Positions 43,801 through 56,429 of a stretch of DNA of 58,825 bases are shown piece after piece (the stretch's first letter is position 1; each line of letters begins with the position of its first letter). The stretch comes from Cylindrodendrum hubeiense (taxonomy: Eukaryota; Ascomycota; Sordariomycetes; Hypocreales; Nectriaceae), in assembly GCA_014621425.1 (NCBI GenBank), contig JAANBB010000248.1, forward strand, positions 1 through 58,825, given 5' to 3'. The position numbers and the translations under genes were made by a program. The notes beneath the pieces were generated by a model. The model did no database searches and was not told the origin of the DNA. It saw nothing but the letters and a program-made list of their open reading frames with translations.

Positions 43801-45516
43801 CAACTTAAGGAAGCTCGGAAAGAGACCTAACAAGAGCACGCCAACTAACCAGCAAAGTAGTAAGTCTCATTTAAGGCCACGTTTCTAGCTAGGAAACTCC
43901 AGTCACCGAAATACCACACAAGCAACCACCAAGTAATCTGCGAAAGCCTGGCCAGCTCTAGCAGGCCACCTGACAGGGAAAGTGAAGTCTGCCCTCAGAT
44001 TATACTAGATATAGGTAAGTGTAAAACCTAAGAGAATAGGGAGAACTCTATAAAGATTATAGGAAAGTAAGAAGCCCCGCGGGATAGGGAGAGCTCTATA
44101 TCTAGGGGGGAAAGATAACCTAAGGTTAATATACCTTAGTATCTATTATAGTTATTTCCTAGCTCATATATAAAGATAGCTAGCTATCTATATAGGGATA
44201 TACTATTTGAAGTGGAAAGACTTCACTTATAGAGTCACGCAGAATTATAATTGTAAATTGAAGTTACTAAGTGTATAGTGAAGGATTACTAAGTACTCAG
44301 CTATCACTAAGTATATATTTACAAGTTTAATAAGTATGGAAGATTCCTAAAGATTAAAGTATATCTTATAATATATAATAACTAGTAAGTGATTAACAGT
44401 CAAGAGATCTATATAATAACTCTAGTTAGTATGTTATTCAAGACCCTTATAATAATAGTGAACTGATTTGACTATAATATATTATAATATAATACAATTA
44501 ATATCTTTATACACATAAAACTTAATAAAGAGATTTATATAAAAATACCTAGAGGCTATTAGAAGCCAGGGATAATCCTAAAGTTATAGAAAGCCCTCTA
44601 TAGTCTTAGATAATTACCTCTTCTATAATAAAAGCACTTTAAGAAGGGCTTACTATTAATAGGCTTTTACTAAGTACCTGGCAAGAACTATTACTAGCTT
44701 CACAGAGATATTATCTTTTTCTTTTATATAAATAACTATATTCTCTACTTTCCTAGGCAGATTAAACCCCAAGTAATAATACTAATAGAAGACTTATAGA
44801 AGACCTATTATCTAGAAGGAAATAAGTTTCTATAATAGTTCCTAGAGATTAAGATAATCTAAGACCGAGGAAACTATTACCTATAATTCTTACAGTCCTC
44901 CTATATTAACAAGATATACTAATTACTTACTAATTACTCACTAAGATTATAAGTGATAACTCTAATAATATAAAAAGAACTATTACCCTATAATAAGATT
45001 ACTAGCCTAGGAAATATTAACCTTTACTAATATAAAGTCAGAATAATTATATACACAGCTATAATAACCTAACTAGATATAGTTTTTATAATAAGTTAGT
45101 TAGCTAGGTTTAACTAGAACCCAGGGCCATAATATTATTAAGTAACTAATTAGGCCCTATAGTATCTTATTAAAATACATAGCCTTTTACTTGAATATAA
45201 TATAATCCCCGGATATAAAGAAGATAGCTTATAAGTGACTTTTAATATGAGTTTCACAGATAATTTAGCAGACTATTAGAACTTATAAGCCTTTATTATA
45301 AAGCTATTTAGAGAGATTATATTATAGAGAGTAAATAAATAAGATATAGTTATAATATCAATTATAGAAGTAAAGCTCCTAGTATTATCCCAAGTAATTA
45401 AAAAAGCTCTCTTTACTAATAGACTTATTTTCACACTAAACATTAACTTATCTTCACTAACTACTTACTAAGTAATTATCTCTCCTATAAGAATTATAAT
45501 TAAATATAATAATAAG
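40886..45516 (+). pseudogene. Copia gag-pol remnant
   Basis: AT-rich internal region of the copia element, left of the gypsy insertion. Recognisable fragments in order: zinc-knuckle-like CPICN (about 41,990-42,110), YLLDS protease-like segment (about 42,230), integrase tail GFLVGYISSNSFRI (about 43,285), copia RT segment and ALYSLRQLPLL (about 44,590), YINNYI in place of the usual YVDDI (about 44,730). Dense stops and no usable frame. Not functional. Confidence 0.7.
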
Positions 45517-45602
45517 CAGACTATTATAGCCCAGATTAGGACCAGATAATCATAACTAACAGAACTATAACATACTCACTTTTTTCCATCCTATTATATA
45601 TA

Positions 45603-46392
45603 GCAATTACTAGAGAGACATAACTTTTTACTATACGGACATAATCTTACACGGGCATGACTTTTTCTACAATCCTTATTAGCTCAAAAAAAAAGGTCTC
45701 CACATATATACACAATCAAAGACAATGAAGCCAGCTTAACTAACAACTATTATACCCATATTAAGTCCATAACTATAATATTTTACTACTATTATATCAA
45801 GATAATATAATTTTAATCTCTCATATTTAAATTCTTAGCTTAACTATAAGCAATCAGAATTATATTATATTATAATAATACCACTAGATTATCTTAGTCA
45901 TATCACGATAATGCCATCAGGTTACCTTAAATCATCAATAGATCAGCATCACACTTAATACAGTGACTTAAAGGGCATAATAGACTCGGTTAGTATAATA
46001 GATTTAATAGGTTAGTATTATACTCCACGTAATAGTACTTTCAAGGGATCAATTAATTGCTAGGACTTGGACTTTAGCTTTGTCTTCGGGATCTAAGATC
46101 CGGTTTGATATTGGTTTGTTAGTAGTGAGGTATATTTAATCTGGGGGGGGGGTAAGGGAAGCTAATCGGGGGTGGGCTCTAAGAGTAATTATTAGGATAT
46201 TTATAATAATTATTCCTAGAGATAAGATTATTTTAATTATGATAGGTTAAATATTAAGGGGTATAAAGAGGAAATATAGTAGAATTCCTATATACTAATA
46301 ATTATTTTTAAGCTAATAAGAATAATAAAAAAATCATACCCGCATAAAATCATACCCGTATAGTAAAAAGTCATACCCCTCTAATAATTACC
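45603..46392. mobile_element. 790-bp long-TIR element, copy 1 (in gypsy 5' LTR)
   Basis: Exactly 790 bp, flanked by the 9-bp duplication TTATATATA (45594-45602 and 46393-46401). TIRs of about 80 bp begin GCAATTACTAGAG. No coding capacity. The centre holds a run of ten or more G residues near 46,143-46,152. Long TIRs with a 9-bp duplication suggest a non-autonomous Mutator-like element. Confidence 0.8.
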
Positions 46393-46973
46393 TTATATAT
46401 AGAGCACACTACTAAGAATTATACCCACAATCCTGAATTATTATAATCTATAGATTACTATAATTCTATATACCTTACAATTTACTATAATAGATATAAT
46501 ATATATATATTTATTTAGTATATTAGATAAGAGTCTTAAGTTCCTTAATTATTAATAGACTTAATTATATAGATACTCCTATTTATATATTATTAGACCT
46601 TATAATCCTTTTATTTAATATATATCCTAGTTCACTTAAATTATATCCTAATATATTCCTACCTATCCTATACCTTTACCTATATATAATAGTTAGAATA
46701 TTATATATTAATAGCTTTTATTTAGTATACTATTATATTAACCTAAATAATATTTTAAATAAGTTAAAATAATAATTTCTAGTATTCCTAGAGATATCTC
46801 TATTATAGATAAATAACTTATTATTTAGTTCTTTATAAAGAATAATAATAATATACTAGACCTTAATAATAATAAAGTCTTAAGAGAAGAACTTAAATAT
46901 ATTAAGAAATAGAATAAACAATTCTTTAATAAAATTAATAAACTATTTATAATAATCAAATATAATAAGAATA

Positions 46974-47763
46974 GCAATTATTAGAGGGGTATAACTTTTT
47001 ACTATACGGGCATAATCTTACACGGGCATAACTTTTTCTATAATCCTTATTAGCTTAAAAAAAAAAAGTCTCCATATATACATATAATCAAAGGCAGTAA
47101 AGCTAGCTTAACTAATAGCTATTATACCTATATTAAGTCTATGATTATAACATTCCACTACTATTATATTAAGATAGTATAATTTCAATCTCTTATATTT
47201 AAATTCTCAGCTTAACTATAAGTAATTAGAATTATATTATATTATAATAATACCACCAGATTATCTTAATTATATCGCGATAGTACTATCAGGTTACCTT
47301 AAATTATTAATAGATTAATATTACACTTAATATAATAACTTAAAGGGCATAATAGACTTAATTAATATAATAGATTTAATAGGTTAGTATTATACTCTAC
47401 ATGATAGTACTTCTAAGAGATCAATTAATTACTAGGACTTAGGCTTTAGCTTTATCTTCAGGATCTAAGATCTAGTTTGATATTAGTTTATTAGTAGTGA
47501 GATATATTTAATCTGGGGGGGGATGGGGGGGACTGATCGGGGATGGGTTCTAAGAATAGCTATTAGGATATTTATAATAATTATTCCTAGAGGTAAGATT
47601 ATTTTAATTGTAATAGGTTAAATACTAAGGGATATAAAGAGGAAATGTGATAGAATTCCCATGCACTAATAATTATTTTTAAGCTAATAAGAATAGTGGA
47701 AAAGTCATGCCCGTGTAAGATCATACCCGCATAACAAAAAGTCATACCCCTCTAGCAATTACT
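46974..47763. mobile_element. 790-bp long-TIR element, copy 2 (in gypsy internal region)
   Basis: Also exactly 790 bp, flanked by ATAAGAATA (46965-46973 and 47764-47772). Same orientation as copy 1. The central GGGGGGGGATGGGGGGG run (about 47,514) is followed by further G tracts. Confidence 0.8.
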
Positions 47764-48599
47764 ATAAGAATACTAGGATTAAGGAATTAAAAACACTAAC
47801 TAATTAAATTATCCTACTTATTAAGTAAAATATAATACTTTATAAAGACTTAATTAAATAGAAAGGTCTTTATTAGGATTATATTATCTAGTTTAACTCT
47901 CTTACTATTTATAGAAAAGATATAGGAGAAATTCTCAAACCTTATAAATTAAATAACTATAATAATTCCACAATAAAGTTATAGAACTTCTTTATATAAC
48001 TCAGGGCATTTTAAAACTATTACCCTATCCAGTTCTTTAAGAACAAAGATAAGATTAAATATATTATAAGATTCCTAAAAGATAAAATTCTTACCTAATT
48101 TAAACTATTTATAAGAGATTTCCTTAATAATCCCTATAATAAACACAAAACCAAAACCAAGATAATCTATAACTTCTATATAATATTTAAAAGAGAACTT
48201 AGAGAAATATTCAGCCTAATTAATAAAAAGAAAACTATAGAAAAAAGATTTAGAAAGCTTAAATAAAAAAACTTAGTATTAAATTATATTACTAACTTCT
48301 AAAATAATATAGCTTACCTTAAAGGATAGGGAGAATAAATCTTTATCTTAATATTCTATATAGGATTTAAGTTAGAAATTAAAGATATAATAATTAGCTA
48401 AAAACTAAATATATTTAATATAATTATCTAATTTATAATAAAACTTAATAACTAATAATTTAAAAGATAATAAGAAAAGAAATCTAATAAAGGAAGTATA
48501 ATAAAGGAAGTACTATATTTAATAATAACTAGAAAGATAAGAAAGCTAATTAGAATAAGAAATAATAAATAAATACCTCCTATAGAATGGACTTAGGAT

Positions 48600-51500
48600 T
48601 TATAGAGATAGGTATAATATAAAAGGATCACTCTAAAGTCTAATATTATAATTATAGAAAGTTTAGATATTTTAAAAATAAGTATACTTATACTAATATT
48701 AATTAGAAGTTTAAGCCTATCCCTAATAATAGATATATTAATATTATAATTAAGAATAATAAACCCTAGATAGCTATCAGAATAATTATAATAATAATTA
48801 AGAATAAGAAGAAAAATCTTAAATAGATCTTAATTTCTATAGATAAGTAAGTATTCCCTATTAATAAAGGTAAATAAATAATTATAATAATTAGAAAAGA
48901 TAGAGATTTCCAAGATAGAAAACCCGAGATTAATATCTTAGATAGATAGTCTAATTCTAAAACTCTATTACCTACTAATAAAGAACTTAATACTAAAATC
49001 ACTAAATAATAAGAGATTAATAACTAAATCTATTAAAACTTCTATACTTGAATAGAAAGAGTACTATACCTATAACTTAGAAAAGAGATTAAGTAAATAT
49101 ATAAGATTAGTCTCCCTATCTCTAATAATAATATTATCATACTAGCTAATAAATACCCTAAATTAGATAATACTATTATAACTAACCCTATTACATATTT
49201 AGACTTAGAAGATAACAGATACTAAACTTATAATAAAGCTAGAATAAGATAATAAGAAAACAACATAGAAATATATAAGGATCTAATAAAAGAATAATAA
49301 AACCTATATAATAACAAGCCTATCTATATCTATACTTATAATATAAAAAAAGGGTAAAACCTAGTTAATATATTATTCTTATTATATTATTTTAATAACC
49401 CTTAAGTATTACTAGACTATAATAATTATAACTTAATCTCTTAGACTAATTATATAATATATATATATAAAACATATAAGAAAGAAAAAATACTAAATAA
49501 ATATTATCTAATACAAGTTTAACTAGAACCTATTACCTGATCTTATCTCTATAGGGAATTAAAATACTATTATATTATCAAGTAGTTTAATAATATTAAT
49601 ATAATTACCCTAGAAGATAAGGGAAAAATATTCCCCCTAATATATATAAAACCTAAAATATTAGTATATAATTATATTATACTTAAATATTAAGTTTATA
49701 AATAAATTAAGATTAGGAAGTAATATAAATATAATATTAAAAATACTTTATATAAATTAGATAAAACCTATTTATATAATAACTAAGACTATAAAACTTA
49801 TATTATAGAAACCTAAATAGAATTCTTATATATTAACTATATAATTTAATATAACTTTAACTTTAAGAATAAGAAAGATATTAATAAGTTTAACTAAACC
49901 TAGAAAATTAAACTAGATTAATAGAACTCCTAAAGATAATAAATCTAGAGAATAAGAAAACTATTATTATTAAACTCAGAATAAGGATTAACTTTTAATC
50001 AGGAAAATAATCACTATTACCTATAGAAGAATAACAGGTATATATAATAATAAAGGAAATAAAACCATTCCCGGAAAAGACTCTAAGTATAATATAAAGA
50101 ATAGGGAAAAGAAAAACTCTAGAAATATTAATATAAGTTCAAGGAGTAAAACTTATTATAATAATAGATAGTAGAGTAGAAGGTAATTATATTAACCTTA
50201 AAATAGTTAATATACTTAAGCTATTATAAAAGAATAAGGAGAAACTATATTTAATATAAAATCTAAAAAGAGATTTCTTTTAGTATAATAATAGATAGAT
50301 TAATTAAATAGTTCTATATCTAAAGGTTTTTATTAATAGAAAGAACTAAGAAATTTCCCTTAATATTTTACTAATTTAATAATACTATCTTATCCTTAGA
50401 TATCCATAACTTAAGAAATATAACCTAAATATTAACTAGAGGATTAGCTAAATATAAATTAATTTTAATAATATACTCTCTAATATTAATAGACATAACT
50501 TAAAAGAAAAAAGATCTTAAACCTTATTTAATAATAATAAAGATTATAAAATAGAAAACAAGAAATCTCTCTCTATATCCCCTAAGAAAACATTATATAA
50601 ACATTATAAAGAGTAGAAATAATAACTCTAACAAGTTATTAACTGAATTTAATAATAATTTATATAATTAAATAAGAATCTTAAAGAAATAAAAAAGATA
50701 TTTAAAGAAGAATACTTAAAAAACATATTAATATAATACTAAATCTATAAAGTACTCTTTAAGGAAAAACTTAAAACCAGATTACTAGAATTCAATTAAT
50801 AGGATTATAAAATTAAACTAAAAGATAGAATAAGCTCTATATTCTATCTTATATTTAACCTAATAATTATATAACTTAATATACTTAAAGAATATATTAA
50901 AGATATACTTAAAAAGGGATTTATATAAATATCTAAATCCTCTACTAGTTATCTAATTATATTTATTTTAAAGAAAAATAATAAGCTTTAACTAATCATG
51001 AATTATAGATAGTTAAATAATATTACCCTAAAAGACTAAATACCACTCCCACTTATCACAGAACTTAAGGATTACCTTTATAATAAGAAGATCTTTATAA
51101 CCCTCAATCTAAAAGGTATATATAACCTTATCCAAATCAAGGAAGAATATAAATAGAAAATTATATTTAGAATAAAGTTTAGACTTTTTAAATACCTTAT
51201 AATACCCTTTAACCTTACTAATACCCTGGTAATATTCTAATAAATAATTAATAATATATTATAAGAGTACCTAGATATCTTTATTATATACTATTTAGAT
51301 AATATCCTTATCTTCTTAGATACCTTAGAAGAATATATAGTATATATTTATATAATATTAAAAGCACTATAAGATACTAAACTCTTAGTTAAATTAAGTA
51401 AGAGTAATTTCCATATTTAAGAAGTCAAATTTCTAGGATATATAATCTCTTATAATCAGATTAAGATAGATCCTAAGAAAATTATAATAATAAGTAAATA

Positions 51501-53830
51501 ACTATAATTAAAATACCTAAAAGATATTTAGTTATTCCTCGGATTTGCAAATTATTATTAATAATTCCTTAAAAACTTTAATAAATATACTATACTATTA
51601 ATATAATTCACGAAAAAAGGAAAACTATTTTAATAGAATACTACCACAGAAAAAGTATTTAATATAATTAAGGAAATAATCCTAAGTAAACTAATTCTAG
51701 TTATATTTAACCCAGATAGACAAGTTAAGTTTAAAACTAATTCCTTAAACTTCACTTAAAACACTCAGATTAGATAAAGAGATAATATAGAAATACTATA
51801 TCCTATTACTTTCTTCTTATATAAATACTATAATACTAAACTTAACTATCCTATTTATAACAAAGAATTCCTTATAATAGTTAAGGTATTTAAGGAATTT
51901 AAATATTACCTCCTCAGAAATAAATATAAAGTTAAGATCTTTATTAACTATAAAAATATTTTATATTTTATTATTATCTAATAACTTAATAGATAATAGC
52001 TTAAATATACTAAATACCTATCTAAGTTTAATTATATTATTATCCATATTAAAAACATAGAGAATAATTATATAGATACTATTAACTAATAACCTGACTT
52101 TAATAAAGATAAGATCTAAACTAATAACTAGATCCTAAACTTTAATATAAAAGGATACCTAGAATAGTAATATATTACTATTATATAAAAGATAAGACTA
52201 AAACTTAAATACCTTTAATAGATTTAAGAAATAGGCCCTATAATAGATTTTATAAATTAATATTAAGAAAGGACAGGAAAAATCAGATACCAGAATAGAT
52301 ATATTATTATTCTAGAAGGATTAGAATATAAGATAGTAAAAGACATTTATAAAGATAGATTATATAATAATAACACTAATACCTTATATAATAAGATTAT
52401 AAAGATATATAATATATATAGTCTTACTAATACTATCAAATACACTATCTAATACTATAATAAATATACACCAAGTAAAATAATTAATATAATATTCTAA
52501 GTCAAACCTAATAATCTATTATACTAATAAATCTAGAAATTCAATAATAAGTTATTACTAGAAGATAAAAGTGAGAAACTCTAAGTACTAGAAGACCTAT
52601 ACCCTAACTTAATATAGGAAATTTATAAACACCCCCTATATAAATATTAAAAAATTAATAAAACCCTTAATAAAGTTAAATTAACATATTAATTTCCTAA
52701 AATAAAGAAAATAATATAGGATATTATCAGTTAATATAACTTATATTATAAGTTCACTATAAAATAATACAAACTATATAAAGAACTATAACCCCTCCCA
52801 ATTACTAAATAATCCTAGGATTCTATTATAATAGACTTTATTACTAAACTATCCCTATTTAAAGACCTAATCACAGATATCTTCTATAATAGTATTCTAG
52901 TTATTATTAACAGATTCACGAAATTTTCCTATTTTATATCCTACTAGNAATTAACAGATACNAAANAATTTANCTATATATTCCTATAGAATATTATTAA
53001 TATTTATAGANTANCTTTAGAAATACTCTCTAATAGAGAACNCCTATTTANATNCAAATTCTAGNAAGNCTTAATATTATATATANGATTAAACNACTAA
53101 CTTACTANTANTTAAAGACCNNAAATAAATANCTAAATANAATAAATAAANTAANTANTAGAATAATACCTTTATTATTATATTAATTATAAATAAGATA
53201 ANTANATTAAAAAGCTCCTAANNATATAGCTAANCTATAATANANNTAAGAATAAAAGNANAAANCTNNNCCTANTATTTACTAATTTTAGATTTAANAT
53301 TAAANCNTATAAANTAAGCTAANCNNGTTTAGTNAATCCNAAANTNATCCTTATATNAGAATAANTNAANGATCTATACTAAGAAATNAAAATAGAGCTT
53401 AAATTTATCAGATCCTAGATAAAAAAATACTATAATCTAAAATAGATAAAGGGACTATTCTTTTTAAAGGGAAATATAGTTTATCTTATTATAAAAAATA
53501 TCATAATAACACATACAAATAAAAAACTAGATTATAAATATATCAGACCCTATAAAATTCTATAAAAAATATTAGAAAATAATTATAAATTAAATCTATT
53601 ACTAAAAGTTAGATTCTATCTAGTTTTCCATATTTTATTACTTAAGATAGTTAAAGATATAATTTATATTAAGTTTAATAATAAATCTAAGATTAAAATT
53701 AATAGCCCAGAAAAACACAAAGTTAAGGAAATCTATAAGATAAGAATTATTAATAGAAAAATAAAATACCTTATTAAATAGAAAAACTACCTAAAAAGTG
53801 AAAATATATAAGAACCCCCTAAAAACCTTA
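48600..53830 (+). pseudogene. Gypsy gag-pol remnant with chromodomain
   Basis: Most of the reverse transcriptase, from KKNNKL through PLPLITELKD, FITLNLKGIYNLI, YYLDNILIF and FLGYIISY, can be followed in one frame near 50,970-51,640, broken by stops at former CAG/CAA/TGG positions. RNase H (YNKEFLIIVKVFKEF) follows, then integrase and chromodomain. Forty-odd ambiguous bases between 52948 and 53388 lie in the integrase. Not functional. Confidence 0.75.
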
Positions 53831-54621
53831 TCTATATATAATATCTCCTAAAGAACTTTTACTAATATTAAAGATAAGAAGTGAAGAGTTAATTAAAGAG
53901 CTTATATTAGCTAACTTATCCCCTAAACCTAGAATAGACTAATTAAATTCATTAGGGATATTAGCAGACTGAATATCCCTAATTACCTACTATTTATAAG
54001 AATCTAATACCCCAAATAACTTATCTTCTTCCTTAAGTTCTTATAAACCACAATATATAGTCTTACTATACCTAATAGATATCTTACTTTAGATTTTCCG
54101 GATTTATAATAATCTTCTAATAGTTATAGCTATCTTAGCCTATAATTTTACTATTTAATTATAAATTTCTAGAAGAATATCACTAATATTCTCCTTATTA
54201 ATTATAAGCTTCTTCTCTTAAGAAAATAATTTATTTACTAAACACAAGATTAACTTAAGAAAATAAGAAATAAAAATAAAATACACTCTTATAGGAAGAA
54301 ACTACACATATCCTATTATAACTTTATTCACAATAAACACACTCACTATAATAAGCAGACTTATTAAATATTATATATAACTTTTTATTATAAAAATAAT
54401 AAGTATATAGCATTTTAGTAAAGGAACTATTAAACTTAATATTTACTATAAGAGATAATTTTTCTTGGGTTTTACAAGAATATTATTTTTCTATATAACT
54501 AGATATCTTATTAATATTATAGCTAGAAAGAATATAGAAGGAAATTACTTACTAAATAAATATAGGGACTTAATCTCTTTATACAGTCTTAAGGATAAGA
54601 ATTAATAGAGGGGAGATATTA

Positions 54622-55006
54622 TATTATAGCCCAGATTACGACTAGGTGATTATAACTAATAGAACTATAATATACTCACTTTTTTCTATCTTATTATATA
54701 TAGAATATACTATTAAGGATTATACCCACGATCCTAGATTATTATAATCTATAGATTACTATAATCTCACATACCTTATAATCCACTATAATAAATATAA
54801 TATATATATATTTATTTAGTATATTAAATAAGAGCCTTAAACTCCTTAACTATTAATAGATTTAATTATATAGATATTCCTATTTGTATATTATTAGACC
54901 TTGTAATCCCTTTACTCAGTATATATCCTAGTCTACTTAGATCATACCCCAATACATTCCTGCCTACCCTATACCTTCACCTGTATATAGTAACTAGAAT
55001 ATCACA
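54622..55006 (+). repeat. 3' LTR of the gypsy element
   Basis: 385 bp from TATTATAGCCC (probably TGTTATAGCCC before RIP) to ATATCACA. Equal in length to the rejoined 5' LTR. Confidence 0.78.
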
Positions 55007-55295
55007 CAGACTATCTGATTAGTCATCACAGAGCTAGTACAGCTACGTACAAAGCTAAGGCATATTAATATTCACAATCACTAGCTTAGGCAGGAGATAT
55101 TAGAAAAAAGGATTAAAGTGATCTATACCCTATTAACATAACTACTCACCGATAGCTTAATAAAAAGCCTACTAGGAGAGGTATTTAGTAAATTCACCTA
55201 ATAACTCAAGCTAGCTAATCTCTCCGATCAATTAGAATAATTAAGGAAGGATAAAGAGCATAGCTTAACGGTAATGCCCTCAAGCTAAAGGGGCG

Positions 55296-55478
55296 TGTTA
55301 GATTGGATTATATATAAAGTATCTAATTAGGTGATTATATAGTGACCTCCAGGATCAAGATCCCCACTTTTAGTCAATAAATATATACTTAAGCGATTAT
55401 AATAGGGATAACAGGAAGAACACAGCGAATACACACACACAATTAAGTTATCTAAAGTGCCATATAAGTTTTGCGACA
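55296..55478 (+). repeat. 3' LTR of the copia-type element
   Basis: 183 bp. It differs from the split 5' LTR almost only by C/T and G/A changes. The 5' LTR's left part (38839-38928) is clearly less decayed than this copy, the reverse of uniform decay. Confidence 0.8.
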
Positions 55479-56248
55479 AATTCATTCTAGACCTAGATTT
55501 ATAAGGATTTCCCTCACAATTACGTTTTGTAAAAGAAATAGCTAATTCTCTGCTAGCTGACTGTAACACATTATCTATCAGTAAGTGCTGGGCTTATAAC
55601 TTCGTGAAGTGATAATCAGAGCTAAAGATATATTTATTTCGCAAATATAATTACTAGAGAGCTAAATGCGAAGATCTATCTATTATTTAAGGCTAGTTCA
55701 AGTTTATATAGAATATAATCATGAAATATAATATCTGATTAGATAATATCTGGAACTTTAATAAGACTAGCTTTATAATAAGTATTATAATAGCTGGAAT
55801 AGTTATTATAGGTTCAGAAAGATATGGAAGACTAAAATCAGTGTAGCCTGGAAATCAGGAATAGATTATAGTTATTTAGGTGATTAATATAGAAGGTCAA
55901 TTAATTGTGCTATTTATTATTAGTGTAGGCTAATATTACCTTATGAATTAATACTAAGATTATAACCTCCCGGATAATTGGGTTATTGTAATTAGCTAAA
56001 ATAGATGGACAGATAACTAGCTAGGTCTCAAGTGGCTAAAGTACTTTGATCAGTCTATAACTAACTAATCAACTAGTCCCTATTGTCTTCTAATCCTTAA
56101 TAGTCATAAAAGCTACTATTCCGCTAATTTTAAAAGATATTATAAGGAGAATAAGATTATCACTCTTTGTATACCAGCTCATACATCTCACCTATTCTAG
56201 TCTCTTAATATTAGGTGCTTTTTAGTACTTAAAAAGGTATATAGTTAA

Positions 56249-56429
56249 AAGGGATTGGTCCTAAAGGGACTAAAGCGGTAGCTAGCACTACAACCTTCCT
56301 GCTCTATTACAGTTCCCTAATGAGGCAAAAGGGAAAGTAATAACTTAACTGGAGGTTAAGTCATCTAGCTACACCTATAGCTTAGACCGGCCACAGTCCG
56401 GATCCGTGATCCAGGCTCAGCCTGTGATA
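56249..56429. mobile_element. 181-bp SINE-like or MITE insertion in transposase A
   Basis: Flanked by the 8-bp direct repeat ATAGTTAA (56241-56248 and 56430-56437). Removing it with one repeat rejoins KKVYS to the IEYLIRYSITHIL segment in frame. It is clearly richer in G+C than the surrounding DNA. No terminal inverted repeats are obvious. It may be tRNA-derived, but I could not identify A and B boxes with confidence. Confidence 0.55.

Larger units (their letters stand above)
45522..55006 (+). mobile_element. Ty3/gypsy chromodomain LTR retrotransposon nested in the copia element
   Basis: Target duplication CAGAC at 45517-45521 and 55007-55011. LTRs are 385 bp: 3' copy 54622-55006; 5' copy 45522-45602 plus 46402-46705, split by a 790-bp element, also 385 bp when rejoined. 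GAGGGGAGA before 54622 is the polypurine tract. Decayed domains on the plus strand: gag zinc-knuckle-like YNYRKFRYFKNK (about 48,650), reverse transcriptase (about 50,930-51,640, with YYLDNILIF and FLGYIIS), RNase H (about 51,840-52,080), integrase (about 52,700-53,600) and a chromodomain (about 53,745-53,830, YLIK-KNYLKSEN). Confidence 0.82.
38839..55478 (+). mobile_element. Ty1/copia-type LTR retrotransposon, nested and RIP-degraded
   Basis: Begins TGTTAGATTGG and ends GTTTTGCGACA, with 5-bp target duplication AATTC at 38834-38838 and 55479-55483. LTRs are 183 bp: the 3' copy is 55296-55478; the 5' copy is split into 38839-38928 and 40793-40885 by a pogo element. A purine-rich AAAGGGGCG precedes the 3' LTR. 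Order of decayed domains on the plus strand: zinc-knuckle-like CPICN (about 41,990), protease-like LLLDS (about 42,240), integrase C-terminal GFLVGY...FRI (about 43,290), reverse transcriptase (about 44,440-44,780, FDYN...FIHIKLNKEIYI). Integrase before RT marks copia. Stops are everywhere. The gypsy element occupies 45522-55006. Confidence 0.82.

Noticed and set aside
48766..49002. 78-codon hydrophobic open frame on the minus strand
   Set aside because: Antisense to the gypsy gag region; the Ile/Leu richness is a by-product of AT-rich RIP sequence.
55327..55569. 80-codon open frame on the minus strand
   Set aside because: It spans the 3' LTR of the copia element and the antisense of the pogo transposase; not a gene.
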